Shown one piece after another: positions 11,911 to 24,415 of a stretch of 64,000 bases of DNA. The stretch is from Reticulitermes lucifugus. Its lineage: Eukaryota > Arthropoda > Insecta > Blattodea > Rhinotermitidae. The translations under genes were made by a program, and so were the position numbers. Location of the stretch: assembly GCA_026260175.1 (NCBI GenBank), contig JAKCWW010000021.1, forward strand, positions 133,619 through 197,618. The letters are read 5' to 3'. How positions within the stretch are numbered: the stretch's first letter is position 1; every line of letters begins with the position of its first letter. Below the pieces are notes generated by a model. The model made no database searches, had not been told where the DNA came from, and saw only the letters and a list, made by a program, of their open reading frames with translations.

Positions 11911-14559
11911 AGCCAGTCTGATCCAAGGACGCCTGTACTCAAGTGACTCGTGTACTCGTATTACATGACATGCTCACACAGACTACGATAAATCTGCTTG
12001 AATTTCTCTATCGAAATTTGAATGATTTACTATCACATAGCTTTTGACAGGCGTTCATTCATTCAGCGCCTGGAAGAAGGGCCCCGATCGCTAAGATGAT
12101 GCATTATTTGTGCACAATTTGTCTTTTTAATTGGGATGTTTGTATTTCCCCAAACTCGACGGGCATGTACAGTAAGTCCTCCATATTTTTCTGGCACAGT
12201 GGCTGTCAAGTGCGGTGTTACATGTATTAAAACAAGACCAGCACTCACAGTGCTGTAGACTTCTGACGGTGTTTTCGATTGGAAACTGTAGCAACAACGA
12301 GACTGCACATAGCCTGAGTATTTGCCCATGAGGCTGGCTGACATTTTCATGGATATTAAATGAAGTTTTGGCAGGTTCTAGGGGGAGGAAAAGGGGAGGG
12401 GTGGGATGTTAATTTTAACTTTCCGGCCAGAAACAACGCAACACTCGAATCTACAGGGGCTGGTATGGAAAGGGTGAAATAGTACGGGGAATGGGGGGAG
12501 GGCGTGAGTGAACAACCCATAACCACAATAATTACCTAGTGTATGAAATAAATTGTGGTATGGTATAGGGCCATTGTAATAAATATATCATGTATTTCAG
12601 GGAGCACTGAGAGAGAGGGCGGATGTGTACATACGCCTATGTGTTTGGATGCATGTTTAAATAATTGAAAGCTCCGAACAGTGTATGGTTGCTTCATGTA
12701 CACAATACGTGATATTTGGTAATGTGTAGGTTTGCGGGTGCGATGTTATAGACATATATTGTGTACGTGATGTTATGTCATGATTTTTTAATTACGCAAA
12801 CACTTTGATTTTCTGCGTACCCATAATTTGTGCCCGTTATAAAAAAAGCTTCATGGCACGATAAAATATTAGCGTGTTGCCTCAAATTCGCTCTAATTCT
12901 GTCATAAGCAATTACAAACCGTTTGAAGGCAACTTATACTGCATGCTGTAAACTGGTTATTCTCTTGATTTGGGCAAATTTTTCGACTCCCTTTGTGTAT
13001 ATTGACAGACCAAACAGCTTTAAATTAGGCCTGTTTCTTTCACGTGTCTGCATGTTAAGCCTTGGTACAGTGTGCGTCAGTTTGCGTTATACAAGTAGGC
13101 CTGCCGTAAAATTAAAATCCTAAAGGTAAAAAAGAGTTATTCGTTAACGTAATACCACAGATATAGATAGTCTAGTCAAGATATTTATTTCAAATTAAAA
13201 ATGTCTCTACGCAGAAGCTTCAGAGGAAAATAAAAATTAGATATATTTAATATATCAGCTGTGCACAAAATAGAAGTCTTTAAAAGTTATCAAATAATCT
13301 TATAACGACGGACTGCATAAAAATTACCATCGTGATTATGTTGGACATTTTCCTATAAACTTGCTAGAGATAAAACCCATCGAAATTCAACGGGGTCTAT
13401 AGCACAGATGAAAACAGGCTATGAATGACGAGGCTGCCCAACAATTAACGCCGTCTCTCAGTTTCTGAGATTAACTACGTCTTCTGTGAAACAGTAACAT
13501 ACATATTTAGCCTTTAAAAACCAAGTGGTCACTACATGTACCACCTGCTCTAAAATAAGGAAATCCGAATTTTGCTACACAGTGTATCTGTGTGTTTCGT
13601 ATGACTCTCACAATACATACAGATTATTTCCTTAAACAGCATTAACCAGTTAATCTCTCTAAAGAAGAGGGAATGTGTTCTCTGTGAGACAGGAACTGAA
13701 GCTTTGTACTTATAATTTAGGTAAAGTCAACTTTAAAGGCAATTAATCATAAACCGTCTCCTATTCCAAGCATATTACCTAAAGAAGACTGTAGCATTAA
13801 ACAGCACAGGATTTATAGTAAAGAAAGATTTACAATTTCTGCCTCAAAGCCTTTGTTGAATAAAAAATTTCGATAAGCAGTTCTGCATGACCTTGCAGAT
13901 CTACACATATTATACATAAATCATAAAGGATTCTAATCAGTATTAAGGCACTGTTTCAAAAAGATGGCAATGAAAGGAACTATTATTTCCTATAATTTGT
14001 CAGTTCTTAGTATAGTTAGTATAGTTCGTAGTACAGGAAATGTGAAGAAAGAGCTAATTTAGAAATATGCACATAACCTGACATCGAATAATTAATTTTT
14101 TCCAGATATCCAGAATTTCGTACAATAGCGAGGGCCAGAGCAAATGAAATCAGTAATAATCAAAGGACACGTGAACAACTGTAGTTGTTCTAATAGAACG
14201 ACGTGATATATATAATTACAAGCCTAATTTTCGCTCGCTCCCTACTGAAAAATTATGACTTTTAAAATTTATAAATTATAGGCACATCTAGTGAGTTTAC
14301 ATTTATATTTCGTAAGTTTAAAGCATTGCACCAAAATATGATTTATGAATCACAGAAGGCCTTGCTTCTCTCTCTCACTACTCTTATGTTAAAATACAAA
14401 TCAATGAATGGAGAGACCATACACACAAGGACTTTTGGGTAAAACACATAAGCGTAAAGCCTACTATTCAATTTCACAGACTCCCATGTCCACAAATCTT
14501 GTGTTACTAAGGTATAACTTATATGGTGTAAATTTAAACCTCAACAGTAGAATTTAATG
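11911..14559. other. Mostly unique DNA with a G-rich segment
   Basis: 12381-12405 holds four G runs (5, 4, 4 and 3 long) with loops of 7, 1 and 1, a quadruplex-capable pattern; 12490-12510 is also G-rich. The rest is featureless apart from the 12063-12350 frame. Confidence 0.5.
12063..12350 (-). CDS. Unidentified 95-codon open frame
   Basis: The frame starts MKMSASLMGKYSGYV and contains a moderately basic stretch, LTVHARRVWGNTNIPIKK, ending DRGPSSRR. I do not recognise it. No second copy occurs in the window and there are no obvious splice sites at its edges. It could be a decayed transposon fragment or chance; the low-repeat, mixed-composition peptide is the only reason to list it. Confidence 0.15.
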   Translation of the reverse strand: MKMSASLMGKYSGYVQSRCCYSFQSKTPSEVYSTVSAGLVLIHVTPHLTATVPEKYGGLTVHARRVWGNTNIPIKKTNCAQIMHHLSDRGPSSRR

Positions 14560-14640
14560 CGGCCCGTTGATTGAAGTGTTCGACTCTTGAGGAGAAGGAC
14601 ATAAGATCGAATCCTAATCAGAGGTATTTTTCAGCGATTG
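14560..14640 (+). mobile_element. Possible tRNA-like SINE head
   Basis: GCGGCCCGTTGATTGAAGTG followed 40 bases later by AGATCGAATCC resembles degenerate A and B boxes. No recognisable body follows, so the family is unknown. Confidence 0.25.
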
Positions 14641-14992
14641 TAAATATTTTATCATTATTACCAGCATCTTTATTGTTATATTCTCTTTTGATGAAGAAGT
14701 TACTGTTCAAGCAGGTTCAAGGGCCGATTTTGCTTATTTTAAATTTGTTGGACGTAACCATTAAGTATCGCAACGTCTCCATACTTGTGATGGTTGACTG
14801 GTGAACAGTATTTAATGCAAGATTTATAGGCATGTTTGTGATCCATCTCAGTACCAAACCGACAGTTGTATGTTGTTCTTATTGTCGCTCATATTTTACA
14901 CAAGAATTACATTATATTAATATATTATATTATATTATATTTGCATATTTTTGGAAGGGCTACTGTGTTCATCACTCCAGACCTTGGATTAG

Positions 14993-15150
14993 GGGGCGCT
15001 AATGTCGTTCAAACCTCACACGTTGGTGTTTCCACCATGTTGCAATTAGGGGTTGAGGAAATTAAAAATGCGACGTTGGGGTGGCCTTTAATAACATAAA
15101 GTCAACGTCACATTTTGTACAAACGTTCAACTGTTTCTTCAATTGGAGGA
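14993..15150 (+). repeat. Interspersed repeat R, copy 1
   Basis: It shares GGCGCTAATGTCGTTC, a CCACCATGTTG-like block, AATTAAAAA, a TTGGGGT block and an AACATAA block, in the same order, with 28063-28220. Class unknown; no coding capacity. Confidence 0.6.
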
Positions 15151-16599
15151 CAGGAAAACACAGCCAATAATTACAGCATTCTATTCGTGTACACAAAGAC
15201 AAAGATGTAGCATTATATCAAAGCATTTGATGTCGAGGAGCAAGATCCGTTACGATGAACAAGGAGCAGTGGTAGTAATGCTCGGGTCACACGTTATAAT
15301 TAAAGGCCGAGTCGCTTTGCCTACACGGATTTCATTACAGCAGTTAGGTAACCGCGTGTTTTAATCAATGACTCCTCCACTTGGCATAATCCGCGTTAAC
15401 AGGAACAGAAGGCCAACATTAGAGAGCGCAGTAAAAGGAAGAGCAACGAACAGATACTCTGTAACAATTATAAGGTTATAAATAAGGGAAGGAAAACGGA
15501 ATGAAAGCAAGAGAGGGAGGGACGAAAAAAGAAATAAGTAAAATGATAGATAATAAATAAAAATTAAGAAAGGAAGGATAGGAATAAAGAAAGCAATAAA
15601 TATAAACAAACATTTACTGTAAGCTATACCTATTATCCAGCGCTTCCATATTGATTTTATGAACATCATAGCCTATTAATTTACTATTGACTTAAGTATT
15701 GTAGGAAGACAATTCAATTTATTTACCTTTCATTTGATTAAATCTTGGAACGTGTTACATGTAGCTCATATCGCTGAATTAAGCTGAATTCCTTTACCGG
15801 AACAACCTTCTGTATTCACCTTTTGATTTCTATATCCTATTGTCATTCATGCGATGTAAAAAATCATTTCAATAAGCATTACTCACTCGACTGGTAATTA
15901 AATTTTAATTGTTTTTTATTTTCCTCAACAACAGAGAAACAACAAATTACTTCTAAAAGTCTGTTCCATTAGGTTTTAATTACTGTTTCTCAAATTATCT
16001 AAGAGTCAGACGTCATTCCTTTTGTATTTCTTCAAATAGGACTAACCACATGTAAAAACTACTTCAGAATAAAGCTGTGTATCTCAGTATGATTCAGTAA
16101 GCGTCATATTAAGATTGGGATAAAGTTTTGAACTGTGAAACATTTATGAGTGATGTGATCTTAATGTAAAGGGTTTATATCTGACACATACACACCAAAA
16201 TTAAATTTTATCAACAATTTAATGTCATTCTCCAAAAGAAAATTTAATCGAAAATGGAGCGGTAGTCTCTTAGATGTAACAAACAGACGCACACACACAC
16301 GTACAGCCTCTACATGGTGCCTTTATTTTAGCAACTTTGTGCAAGAAACATACACTCAGACCCGAAAACTATCACCACAAGTGTGACTGACTATAGAACA
16401 TCTTTTAGAGCATACTGAGTACTACACCCATATCTAAAGCCGTAGGTCAAGTCCACAACATCATAAATAAAGACTATTACGAAACGCTTACGTCAAATTA
16501 TTATCCATTATCTTGAAAACTAGTTATACTAAACTATACGGACATGAAATTTCAAGATATACATTTATCTCACAAACTACTTATTACATGGAAATATGT
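15151..16599. other. Unassigned AT-rich DNA
   Basis: Contains the purine tract and a short ACACACAC run near 16290; nothing else recognised. Confidence 0.5.
15470..15600. repeat. Purine-rich low-complexity tract
   Basis: Mostly A and G (GGAAGGAAAACGGAATG and similar). The hydrophobic minus-strand frame across it reflects this composition. Confidence 0.8.
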
Positions 16600-16712
16600 A
16601 CATCATCATCATCCATCACGAGTTAGGCCTTAATAGACCTGTTTCGGCCTCGTCTAATAGTCTCTTCAAAGGGCTTCTAAGTCGTCTTCGTCCATTTGGT
16701 ACATGAAACTTA
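16600..16712 (-). mobile_element. LINE 3' end with (GAT)n tail
   Basis: On the minus strand a decayed coding end reads [15 protein letters not shown], stop, then LVMDDDD across a GATGATGATG terminus. A short triplet tail after a basic reverse-transcriptase C-terminus is usual for non-LTR elements. Only this tip remains. Confidence 0.5.
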
Positions 16713-16724
16713 ATTTATCCAAAG

Positions 16725-16925
16725 TAAAGGTAAAGCAATCCCATTACAGGCCTGGACAGGCCCTTAGGGTTCCAGGAGGTGGAGGCTCCCAGATTTCTAG
16801 ACAATCGACACATGAAAGTGGTAAGGTTGTCAGCCCTACGCACTGGCTGCCTTTACCCCCCAGGAAATATTCCTGGTACTCATTTCTGTTAGAGGCTGAG
16901 TCGACCCCACGCCCATACTTATTTT
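16725..16925 (-). mobile_element. SINE family S2, 5'-truncated
   Basis: Minus strand: CTCTAACAGAAATGAGTACC, then GGGGGTAAAGGCAGCC and the tail CCTAAGGGCCTGTCCAGGCC. All of these blocks recur in order in the fuller copy at 63446. The tRNA-like head is mostly missing. Confidence 0.75.
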
Positions 16926-17599
16926 ATCCAGCAGCTCAAAATCTGTCTGATACATCAACCGTACGTAAATACAAAGGCCCCATGTATTTAAAATTCGCCA
17001 CATTTTAAACAGGATCATAACTATTCGACAGATGATTTCAGTGGACACAAGTGTGTTTGTCCCAAATAAAACACAACTATCAATGTGACAGACGAATGTA
17101 CTATTTAGGACAACGAAATATGACGCCCCACAAAAGTGGCACTTGACTACACCAGAAATAAGAAAATCACTTAGGAAAAGACTGTGAAATGAAACAGAAT
17201 AAGCGATATGTCTTCGGAATGAGATTGGAAAAAGAAGACAAAAAGAAGCCGGCTGTAAAAGAACACTCGCATATTTGATACCAATATGTAATTAATCTAT
17301 AGGGCCTATGAAGAAAGTTCCTCAATCACGAATATTTTAGTTTACACGAAAGGCGTGTTGGCAGCAGTGAAAAGTGCGGCAAATATGATAGATACGGTTC
17401 ACATGACATTTGAGATTTGAGATTCTCACGGCGGTGACTATGAAGATTGCTGTCTTAGTAGAACATTCCCTGATTTTCACCTAGACTCTTCTCTTTGTCT
17501 TCTATGCTGTGACAAAAACGCGATACGTTTAACGTGGCAACTACAACGACAGAATGCACAAAAGCAAATAACACGTTTATGGTTAGAGGATATAACAAG
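16926..17599. other. Unassigned spacer between S2 and M repeats
   Basis: No feature found. The last 40 bases may belong to the outer end of the M copy. Confidence 0.45.
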
Positions 17600-17893
17600 A
17601 CAGGCAACGTACGTATAAACGTAACATTGAGGCACCTTCGTGTAACCATTGTTGCCGTAGAAAAGAAATAAGTATTAAATATTATGAGTGTGTGTTTGTA
17701 GCCTTGCCTTAGTTATTCGGCATGCAAATCGCATCTTTTCTACGCCGCATTATATTGTCATCTCTGGCCCGCCTGCCGTAGCACATTTTTCCAAATCCGT
17801 CTAGTGTGAGCCGAGTTGTTCCATGCGGACAGACGGACGAACAGACATGACGAAGTATGTAGTCGCTTTTCGCAATACTGCGAAACCACCTAA
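17600..17893 (+). repeat. Repeat family M, internally deleted copy
   Basis: Both ends of M are present (GAGGCACCTTCGTGTAACC and TTTCGCAATACTGCGAAACC). About 300 bases of the interior seen in other copies are absent, with the joint near 17790. Orientation matches the copy at 28771. Confidence 0.7.
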
Positions 17894-18301
17894 AAACTAA
17901 CAAATTTATGAAAGAATGACAGTTCAGTATGGCGAAAGGTTCCATGAAGTAAGAAGGGCGATGAATAAGGGGAAAGACAATGAAGAGGGCAATAAACTGT
18001 GGTGGTTTATGTGCGTCCTGCCCGGACACCAACTTAACATGTCTTGAGGTTAAGAGCTAGACTGATCAGGGTAGCCTTTGAGATTCCATGCCCGACAGAT
18101 TTAACGCAGTCAGAACCCGCACCTCTGCCTTTTCCACAACCTTAATGCACTTACAATAGGCCACGACCCCTTCCTTCTAAATCCTTATTTACTCGCCACT
18201 CATTACTGTCTTCAAGCATCATTCGGTACTGTATGTCCCCTACACTCTTGCGTCGAAGTAAGTCACCAATCAAAGTCGTTCCTGCGCACGTCGTGAAAGC
18301 A

Positions 18302-18545
18302 TATGGTGGAGTGGAGGTATAGGTCCATTCATTCTTAACTTCGGCATTAGATGGAGGTTAATGGCCGGCTTCATGCCCTGACAGTTTTAACCCTGGGAAT
18401 ATCGCCCCCGGTACCTATTAAATAGCGGGCTGGGTGGGGCCCACGGCAGGTTTGTCATTTTGGAGGAAACAAAAATTTTTTTTTTCTGCCGGTAGTCGAA
18501 CCACGATTCCTCGGCCGTCCAGAAGTAACGCTATGAAGCCTATAT
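18302..18545 (-). mobile_element. SINE family S3 copy
   Basis: Minus strand: B-box region CGTGGTTCGACTACCGGCAG, then GTGGGCCCCACCCAGCC, AATAGGTACCGGGGG and CATCTAATGCCGAAGTTAAG. All are diagnostic of the family. A run of T near 18475 is an internal expansion. Confidence 0.72.
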
Positions 18546-19085
18546 AACCCACAAATTAATCTCGCAACACCTAATGTAGCGGACGAGTGACCGTCAATGT
18601 TGCTTTTAATTCGCGTGATCTCGGGTTAATGTAGAGGTTAGGTTATCGCCTATCCTTACTGGTGGTGCTAGCGATTTTTCGAGTCCTTTCAGGCATATAT
18701 CAGGATGGTACTAACAATGTAACCCCTATTTTTATTTAACTCCCAGTTAGGTTGTTCACGCAGTTTCGTGCCAGTGCGAAAGAGGGCAGCAGAGAGTCGG
18801 AGAGTCTTGCCAGTGGGTCTCAGATCAATATTTTGTGGCCTCGCATTGCGTTTAGTCGATACTTGTCGAGCGTCGACGATTCTGTACGTTTTAAAAATCT
18901 GTAACAGATGTCGCAATATGTACCAGTATAAATACTAACAGGGCGGGAAATCTGTAGGCATTTCAAACTGCGAAAATTACTGTGCTGTGTGAATTAATGC
19001 ATGGCTGGTCGGTCGAGCGACTGCTTGATATCATACTGTTTCCTATAAACAAACTAACTATACAAAGACATTTGGCTTTGGATTA
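18546..19085. other. Unassigned spacer between two SINEs
   Basis: Slightly GC-richer than its surroundings at 18730-18880, with a 75-codon minus frame of no recognisable family. Confidence 0.45.
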
Positions 19086-19302
19086 AAGTGTCACATGCGT
19101 GCCGCTGGGTCACATATCTCACAGAGGAGGGCCGAGTTCAACCCCCGGTCAGTTCATGTGGGATTTGTGGTGGACAAAAAGGCACATGGGCAGGTTTCTT
19201 CCCGAGTACTGTTGTCTTCCCCTGTCAATACCATTCATATTTCATTCATCCACCATCGACACTATATTATCTTAGCAAATGATAGCGTCCTTAAATAAAA
19301 AA
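19086..19302 (+). mobile_element. SINE family S1, tail type B
   Basis: The head is worn, but the B box GAGTTCAACCCCCGG and body TGTGGGATTTGTGGTGG are clear. The tail ends CATCGACACTATATTATC, then GCAAATGATAGCGTCCTTAA, unlike the type A copies. Confidence 0.78.
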
Positions 19303-20205
19303 ACTTCGCGTCCCTTGACCAGGAGGCTACAGTCACACTAGTTCCAGAAGTGTTCTTTTTCCTTCATTAATTCCGTTTCGTTCTACTGCCCACAGCAAAC
19401 CGGCAATTGATTTCTGAGTAGTGTCTTTGGCTTACAAGATTAGCTAGAGGACTTGGGTGACTATGATAAAAATCAATCCCTTCTATGAGCTGAAATAAAT
19501 TTCTTTGTGGAAACTAGCTTCTACTCTGGTGTTTGATACCCTCATCTCCACGTAACCCTTTCTTCCCTCTCTTGATATATAAAGTTCTTTATGGCTTTTC
19601 ACCAATTTAAATTAGGATATGGAAGTTTCAGCATGAAAATGGTGAAGAAAGGAGAAGACTCGGTCAATGTATTAGAACACTCGCATCAGTGGTCCAATGA
19701 AAACCACGAAACCATGAAAACAGCAGTCAAAATCGCCTTCGCAAGCTATTTCTCATTAAAATCGCAATAAATTTCATACAATAACACACGCCCCTATACA
19801 TTTTTTACCACATTTCCCTTCCTAAGGAAAAAATTTGGCTTAGTTGATGAAAACGTCTGTGTGCCACTGTATCACCATCTCAACTTTTGAAGGAAATGAC
19901 AGATTTTCACGAACTTTGAATGAAAGAGAGATACTTGTCCCGCTTAATGTACGGCCTTGAAACGGTATCAACATGACAGATGTTCGGAAAACTGACAACG
20001 CTTTTTCAGGTAATTCTTTCGTAGAATGTAAACCATCAACATAACCATGCATACAGTTTAATTTATGTTCCAATTTGACTTTGTAACTAATGAACCACTG
20101 GAACTAGGAACATGATATTTGGTATCGTGAGACATTATTACCATCAGGAACATTGCTAAAACTCTTTGGTTTCCCGGCAAAAAGTGTGCCCTGTCTGTGG
20201 CATTT
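19303..20205. other. Unassigned stretch
   Basis: Nothing recognised. Confidence 0.5.
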
Positions 20206-20510
20206 TTAGCTTATGTTTCGGTTATTATAAACAGTGAAGCCGAATGAGGCGCTACCAAGGCCCCACGGCAACCGTCGGGTAATCCATGACTTTAAGACGG
20301 CACTGATTACCTTACGTGACAACCGTCTTCTTACATACTGTTTCCCTAAAACCAATTTCAGTACTTTCCTCCCACCCCATTCTCTGTCCTTCAAGTAAGC
20401 GCTTTCCACTTGGTTCCCTACCAGAAGTATAGTCGTATTTACGTATTTCATTTTCCCCATAACAAACTCGTGGAACCGTCCGTCGTTTTACCTCCCTAAA
20501 ATAACAATTA
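20206..20510 (-). mobile_element. LINE 3' coding fragment, degraded
   Basis: Minus-strand translation gives GREPSGKRLLEGQRMGWEES, the counterpart of the GKPEGKRPLGR-type C-terminal block of insect non-LTR reverse transcriptases. It then decays. Its downstream part differs from the (TTAG)n-tailed copies, so it may be a sister family. Confidence 0.45.
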
Positions 20511-21977
20511 CAAATCATGAATTTTCTCCATTCCCTATTTCTTCCGTCTCAGATGCAAACTTGACAGCACTTTATTTTCAGTTGCAGAGTAATGGACCAC
20601 AGTGTACCATCATACAAGAAAAATACTATCGATACTTGTTGCATTAATACTTTGTCGTATACTGTGATTAAATTTGGTAACAGTGAACATACGGTCTTAG
20701 CGATATTTACAGAAAAGGTTAGAAATAATTTCCTGCAGGCGATCAGCCATCCGGAACCACTATGTGAAAGAATACAATAACCAATGTCTAAATTATCCTC
20801 TATTGAAATCTGTATTTAACTTCTTTCCCACGAGTATGAGAACCGGCCATACACTCATTATACTAACTAAATCGCAGTCCATTGACTTAACAAGGGGTGG
20901 TTTCCCTTTATTTCTGCGTGTCTCTGCCAAGGGTAGAGCCATTCGCTCTTCTTTAATGGTTGGTTAGGGTCTCCAAAGGAATTATATTCTCCTGCAGTCT
21001 TCTGTATGCCCTCAGGGCGACAAGGTCCAGATTTTAGAGATCTCCCTGTCTACCGGTGAGGGCGAGAGTGGCTTTTACTCGCTAAAACTGTATGTGCAAA
21101 ACGGTTACACCGTCAATTTTGGCCACACAATAAATCCATATTAAATACGACACGAGAGAGTCATAGCCATCAATGAGACAGCAGTTCGTTATGTTATGTT
21201 CAACTTTGTAAACGTGGGTGGTCAAATTATGGACACTGTTAGGCTGTAAATGACGTCTTGCACAGGTTGGCTTTGGATCAGAAGAAACAAGCGAACGTTA
21301 CTAGGGGGGCTATGAATGTGTTCTTAATTATTTGGTAATTTAGCGACAATGTTGAAACTACAAATGTTTATAATGTCTAATGAAGCGTAAGGACGCCCAT
21401 GAGTACACAGAATACCAGAAACCTCAAAAATCACAAAACCACAAAAATTTCTATCAGGTTAGGTGGTATCCCGGCCGAAGTTAATTCGCACAGGCCTAAA
21501 TGGCAAGAGCCTTACCACTACACCAAACTGTTCGGCATAAATTCTTTGTCATTAATGTTCCGAGTATGTGGTAACTGTAGTAAACGTATATTCTTTCTTG
21601 TCACAGCACGGGAGCGAAACAAAGAAAACTGCGTTTTGATTTGCGCATGACAGGAGAAGCTGAAAATAATCTGCCAACGGTGAGAGTAAACATAACTGTA
21701 CATAACAAGAATGAAACTTGCGACGGGACGTCTGTGTTGCTCTGTGAGTAACACTGGGCATATCAGTGTAGTATTGCCGCCATCGGAGAGTAGAGAGTCA
21801 ATTTGGAACTCGGCATCAAAGCACACATCTACAGTCGGACAGTCATGAACCAGCATCAAAGTGCACATATAACAACAGACGGTCATGGCTCCAGCCGCCC
21901 CGGCGATTTCCGGTTTCTGATCTTCCGTCTCAACGACGTGTTACCGCACTCTCTTCGACAACAAACATAAATCGGAA
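20511..21977. other. Unassigned stretch with overlapping frames
   Basis: A 122-codon minus frame (21518-21886) lacks homology, splice sites and coding-like composition; I do not call it a gene. Confidence 0.45.
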
Positions 21978-22290
21978 TACTAACTAATCAGCAAATCAAC
22001 TCCACGGAGCAGAGTGCTTCTTGAGAAGTTAAGGTATTCCAGAAATTCCCCACATTTTATGGAACCCGAAGGTTCATTAGTGTGTTCACGGGAGCCCGTC
22101 ACTTGTCCCTATGCACAGCCAAATTAATCCAGCCCACACCCTCCCAACCTACTTGTTTAAGATCCTCTTTAATGTTACCCTCTCATCAACGCTTGTTTCT
22201 TCCAAGAGGTCTTTTTCCTTCAGGTTTCCCCACTAAAACCCTGCGTGCTTTCAGCTTCTTCGTCGTGCTTAAATTCTAATCTCGGCTGGG
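21978..22290 (-). mobile_element. LINE 3' end, (TTAG)n-tailed family
   Basis: The minus strand encodes VLVGKPEGKRPLGRNKR, then NIKEDLKQVGWEGVGWINLA and LMNLRVP, a reverse-transcriptase C-terminus. In-frame stops show it is dead. The untranslated end (CTTCTCAAGAAGCACTCTGC) leads into GTTGATTTGCTGATTAGTTAGT, a worn form of the tail seen at 24366 and 25825. Confidence 0.7.
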
Positions 22291-22429
22291 TTACAGCCTC
22301 TCATGGCTGAAAAGTTCAAGGATTTTATCTCTGCACGCGAATTCCAGGATAAAACAATGAAACGGGCCACGGTTAACTCGTTCCAAATTATTCCGCACTC
22401 GCCATTCATAACAATCTTCCCACGGGTCG

Positions 22430-22672
22430 TGCCATGGCTCAGGGAGTTAGTCGCCGGCCCCTCACCGCGGAGACCCCCGGGTTCAATAGTGGGCCAATGC
22501 ATGTGGGATTTGTGGTGGACAGAGCGGCACTGGGGCAGGTTCTTCTCCGAGGACTTCGGTTTTTCCTGAAAATATCATTCCACCAGTGCTCCATACTCAT
22601 TCATTCATTCATCTATCACCGACGCAATATATTTTCAGCAACTGACAGCGTCGTTAAGTAACACATTAAAAA
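22430..22672 (+). mobile_element. SINE family S1, tail type B
   Basis: A box GCCATGGCTCAGGGAGTTAG, B box GGGTTCAATAGTGG (degenerate), body TGTGGGATTTGTGGTGG and tail GCAACTGACAGCGTCGTTAA with A-rich end. It separates two LINE fragments lying in opposite orientation. Confidence 0.82.
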
Positions 22673-22756
22673 AATCTTCGCACCAACTCAACACTGTACA
22701 GCCTCTGCAGCTGACACCTAAGAATCTAATTCCGTCTTAAAATTCTCTATCCATGT

Positions 22757-23098
22757 ATGTCTAGGCTCTTCAGATCAAGGAGGAGGAGAAGGGCGGGGCA
22801 TATGGCACTCTGGGGGAAAAGAGAAATTCATACAGAGTTTTGGTTGGGAAACCCAAAGGAAAGCGACCACTTGAAAGACCTAGACATAAAGAGGGCTATA
22901 ATATTAAAACTAATGTTAAAGAAGTGGGATGGCAGGGTGTGGACTGTATTCATTTGGATCAGGGTACGGACGAATGGTAGGCTCTTGTCAAGATGGCAAT
23001 GAACATTCGGGTTCCACATAATACGAGAAATTTCTTGACCATCTAAAGGAACTTAATTTCTCAAGAAGGACCCTGCACCATGGACTGCGTATAGGTTA
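22757..23098 (+). mobile_element. LINE 3' end, plus-strand copy
   Basis: The translation includes EIHTEFWLGNPKESDHL and LKKWDGRVWTVF, with a frame-shifted NIRVP equivalent further on. The 3' region TTCTCAAGAAGGACCCTGC matches the minus-strand copies at 21978, 24366 and 25825. The (TTAG)n tail itself is lost. Confidence 0.7.
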
Positions 23099-24365
23099 CT
23101 TCATTTGTGATGGTAACGAGGACCTCTTGCAATGTTGCTTTTCCCCTTATCTGAGTGTGAAACTTGGTGGAGCCAAAAGTGGAAGAGTAGAGACTGAGGG
23201 TGTTTCAGGACAAAATTGTGGGGAGAATATTTGGATCTGGAACAGAAGTGATAAGAGAAGCACGCAATGACAAACTTCAGCTCTCAGTTTCATTTCGTAT
23301 AATTACGCTATTAAATTACAAGAATTAAGTACTCAGAATGTGAAATGATATTGAGTTCAGTTTTTACTACAACTTTTGCAGAACTGTCCTCCGTTAGCAC
23401 CTGGCTGTCATGGTGCATGTCCGATCCATATTATGCACTTTATTTTTACGTTCATTTTAATACATTTTCCCATTTACGCCTTACCATGTCTAAAGGTTTT
23501 CCTAAATTTATTACTTTTGTTTTATTTCTCTCTAAGCTAGCTCTCTTTTAGACAGAAGTTCCAATTTACACTTTCTTGTTTCCGGACAGCTCAGCGATAT
23601 ACGTTTAACATCTTCGTTGCCTAAACATAAAGAAGAACTACCTTTCTTCAACTATTCCTCTTCCAATTCTTCTTAATTTCCGAAATCTTGCCTTAAACCA
23701 ACGTATTCAAGTTATTTCGTTTCTACTATGACATTCAAGATATTCATCCCCGCCCCATCTACGTTTCATATCTCTGTAAAATACTAGTAAAACCTTTCAG
23801 ACATTTTCCAGATTATATTCTGCCTTTCTTTATCATTGCATCATTCTTTTATCATCTTATTCTGCTGGTGTTGGTTTAGTGCTGATTTTGCCAAACGTAC
23901 GAAAGACCTACAATATCTGCTTCCTCTTTCAACTTCTTTGCCCAGCTCCCCGAACCCATGAAGACTACCAGAAATGCAATAAATTGCGTTTCGCCTACTC
24001 AAGGGAAGGGACTCCATGGGAGACACATGAACTGATAAGAGGGCACTCTTAAAGTGGATGTTGTGAATAAGTGAGCTACAATGACCTGTTTTACAACAGA
24101 GCCAAAAAATGCGATTTTAAGAAAAAGGTAAGACTTCGAAATTAAATTTTTTCTTCCGCCTTACTTGATTTAACGCAATTTTTTTCAAATGTGGAAGATC
24201 GTAAGTGACGAATTGGGAAAGATCTGAAAGGAAAAGCACGTACATTGTTTTTGATGTGTTATTATAGTACGGTTTTATTGAGAAACCGTGAAAAAGGAAG
24301 AACATATCCCAGTCAGAATATTCGGTGTCCGGGAAGGAGCTTAGGAAGCACATGATAACATACAA
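23099..24365. other. Unassigned T-rich DNA
   Basis: T-rich at 23450-23850; nothing recognised. Confidence 0.5.
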
Positions 24366-24415
24366 ACTACTAACTAACTAACTAACTCCATGGAGCAGAG
24401 TCCTTCTTGAGAAGC
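24366..24415 (-). mobile_element. LINE 3' tip with (TTAG)n tail
   Basis: Minus strand: AGCTTCTCAAGAAGGACTCT, then GCTCCATGGAG and five TTAG units. A severely 5'-truncated insertion of about 50 bases. Confidence 0.7.

Noticed and set aside
11629-11946. 105-codon plus-strand frame
   Set aside because: It is the translated S1 SINE and its flank.
24366-24390. Telomeric repeat
   Set aside because: The unit is TTAG, not TTAGG, and it is the tail of a LINE.
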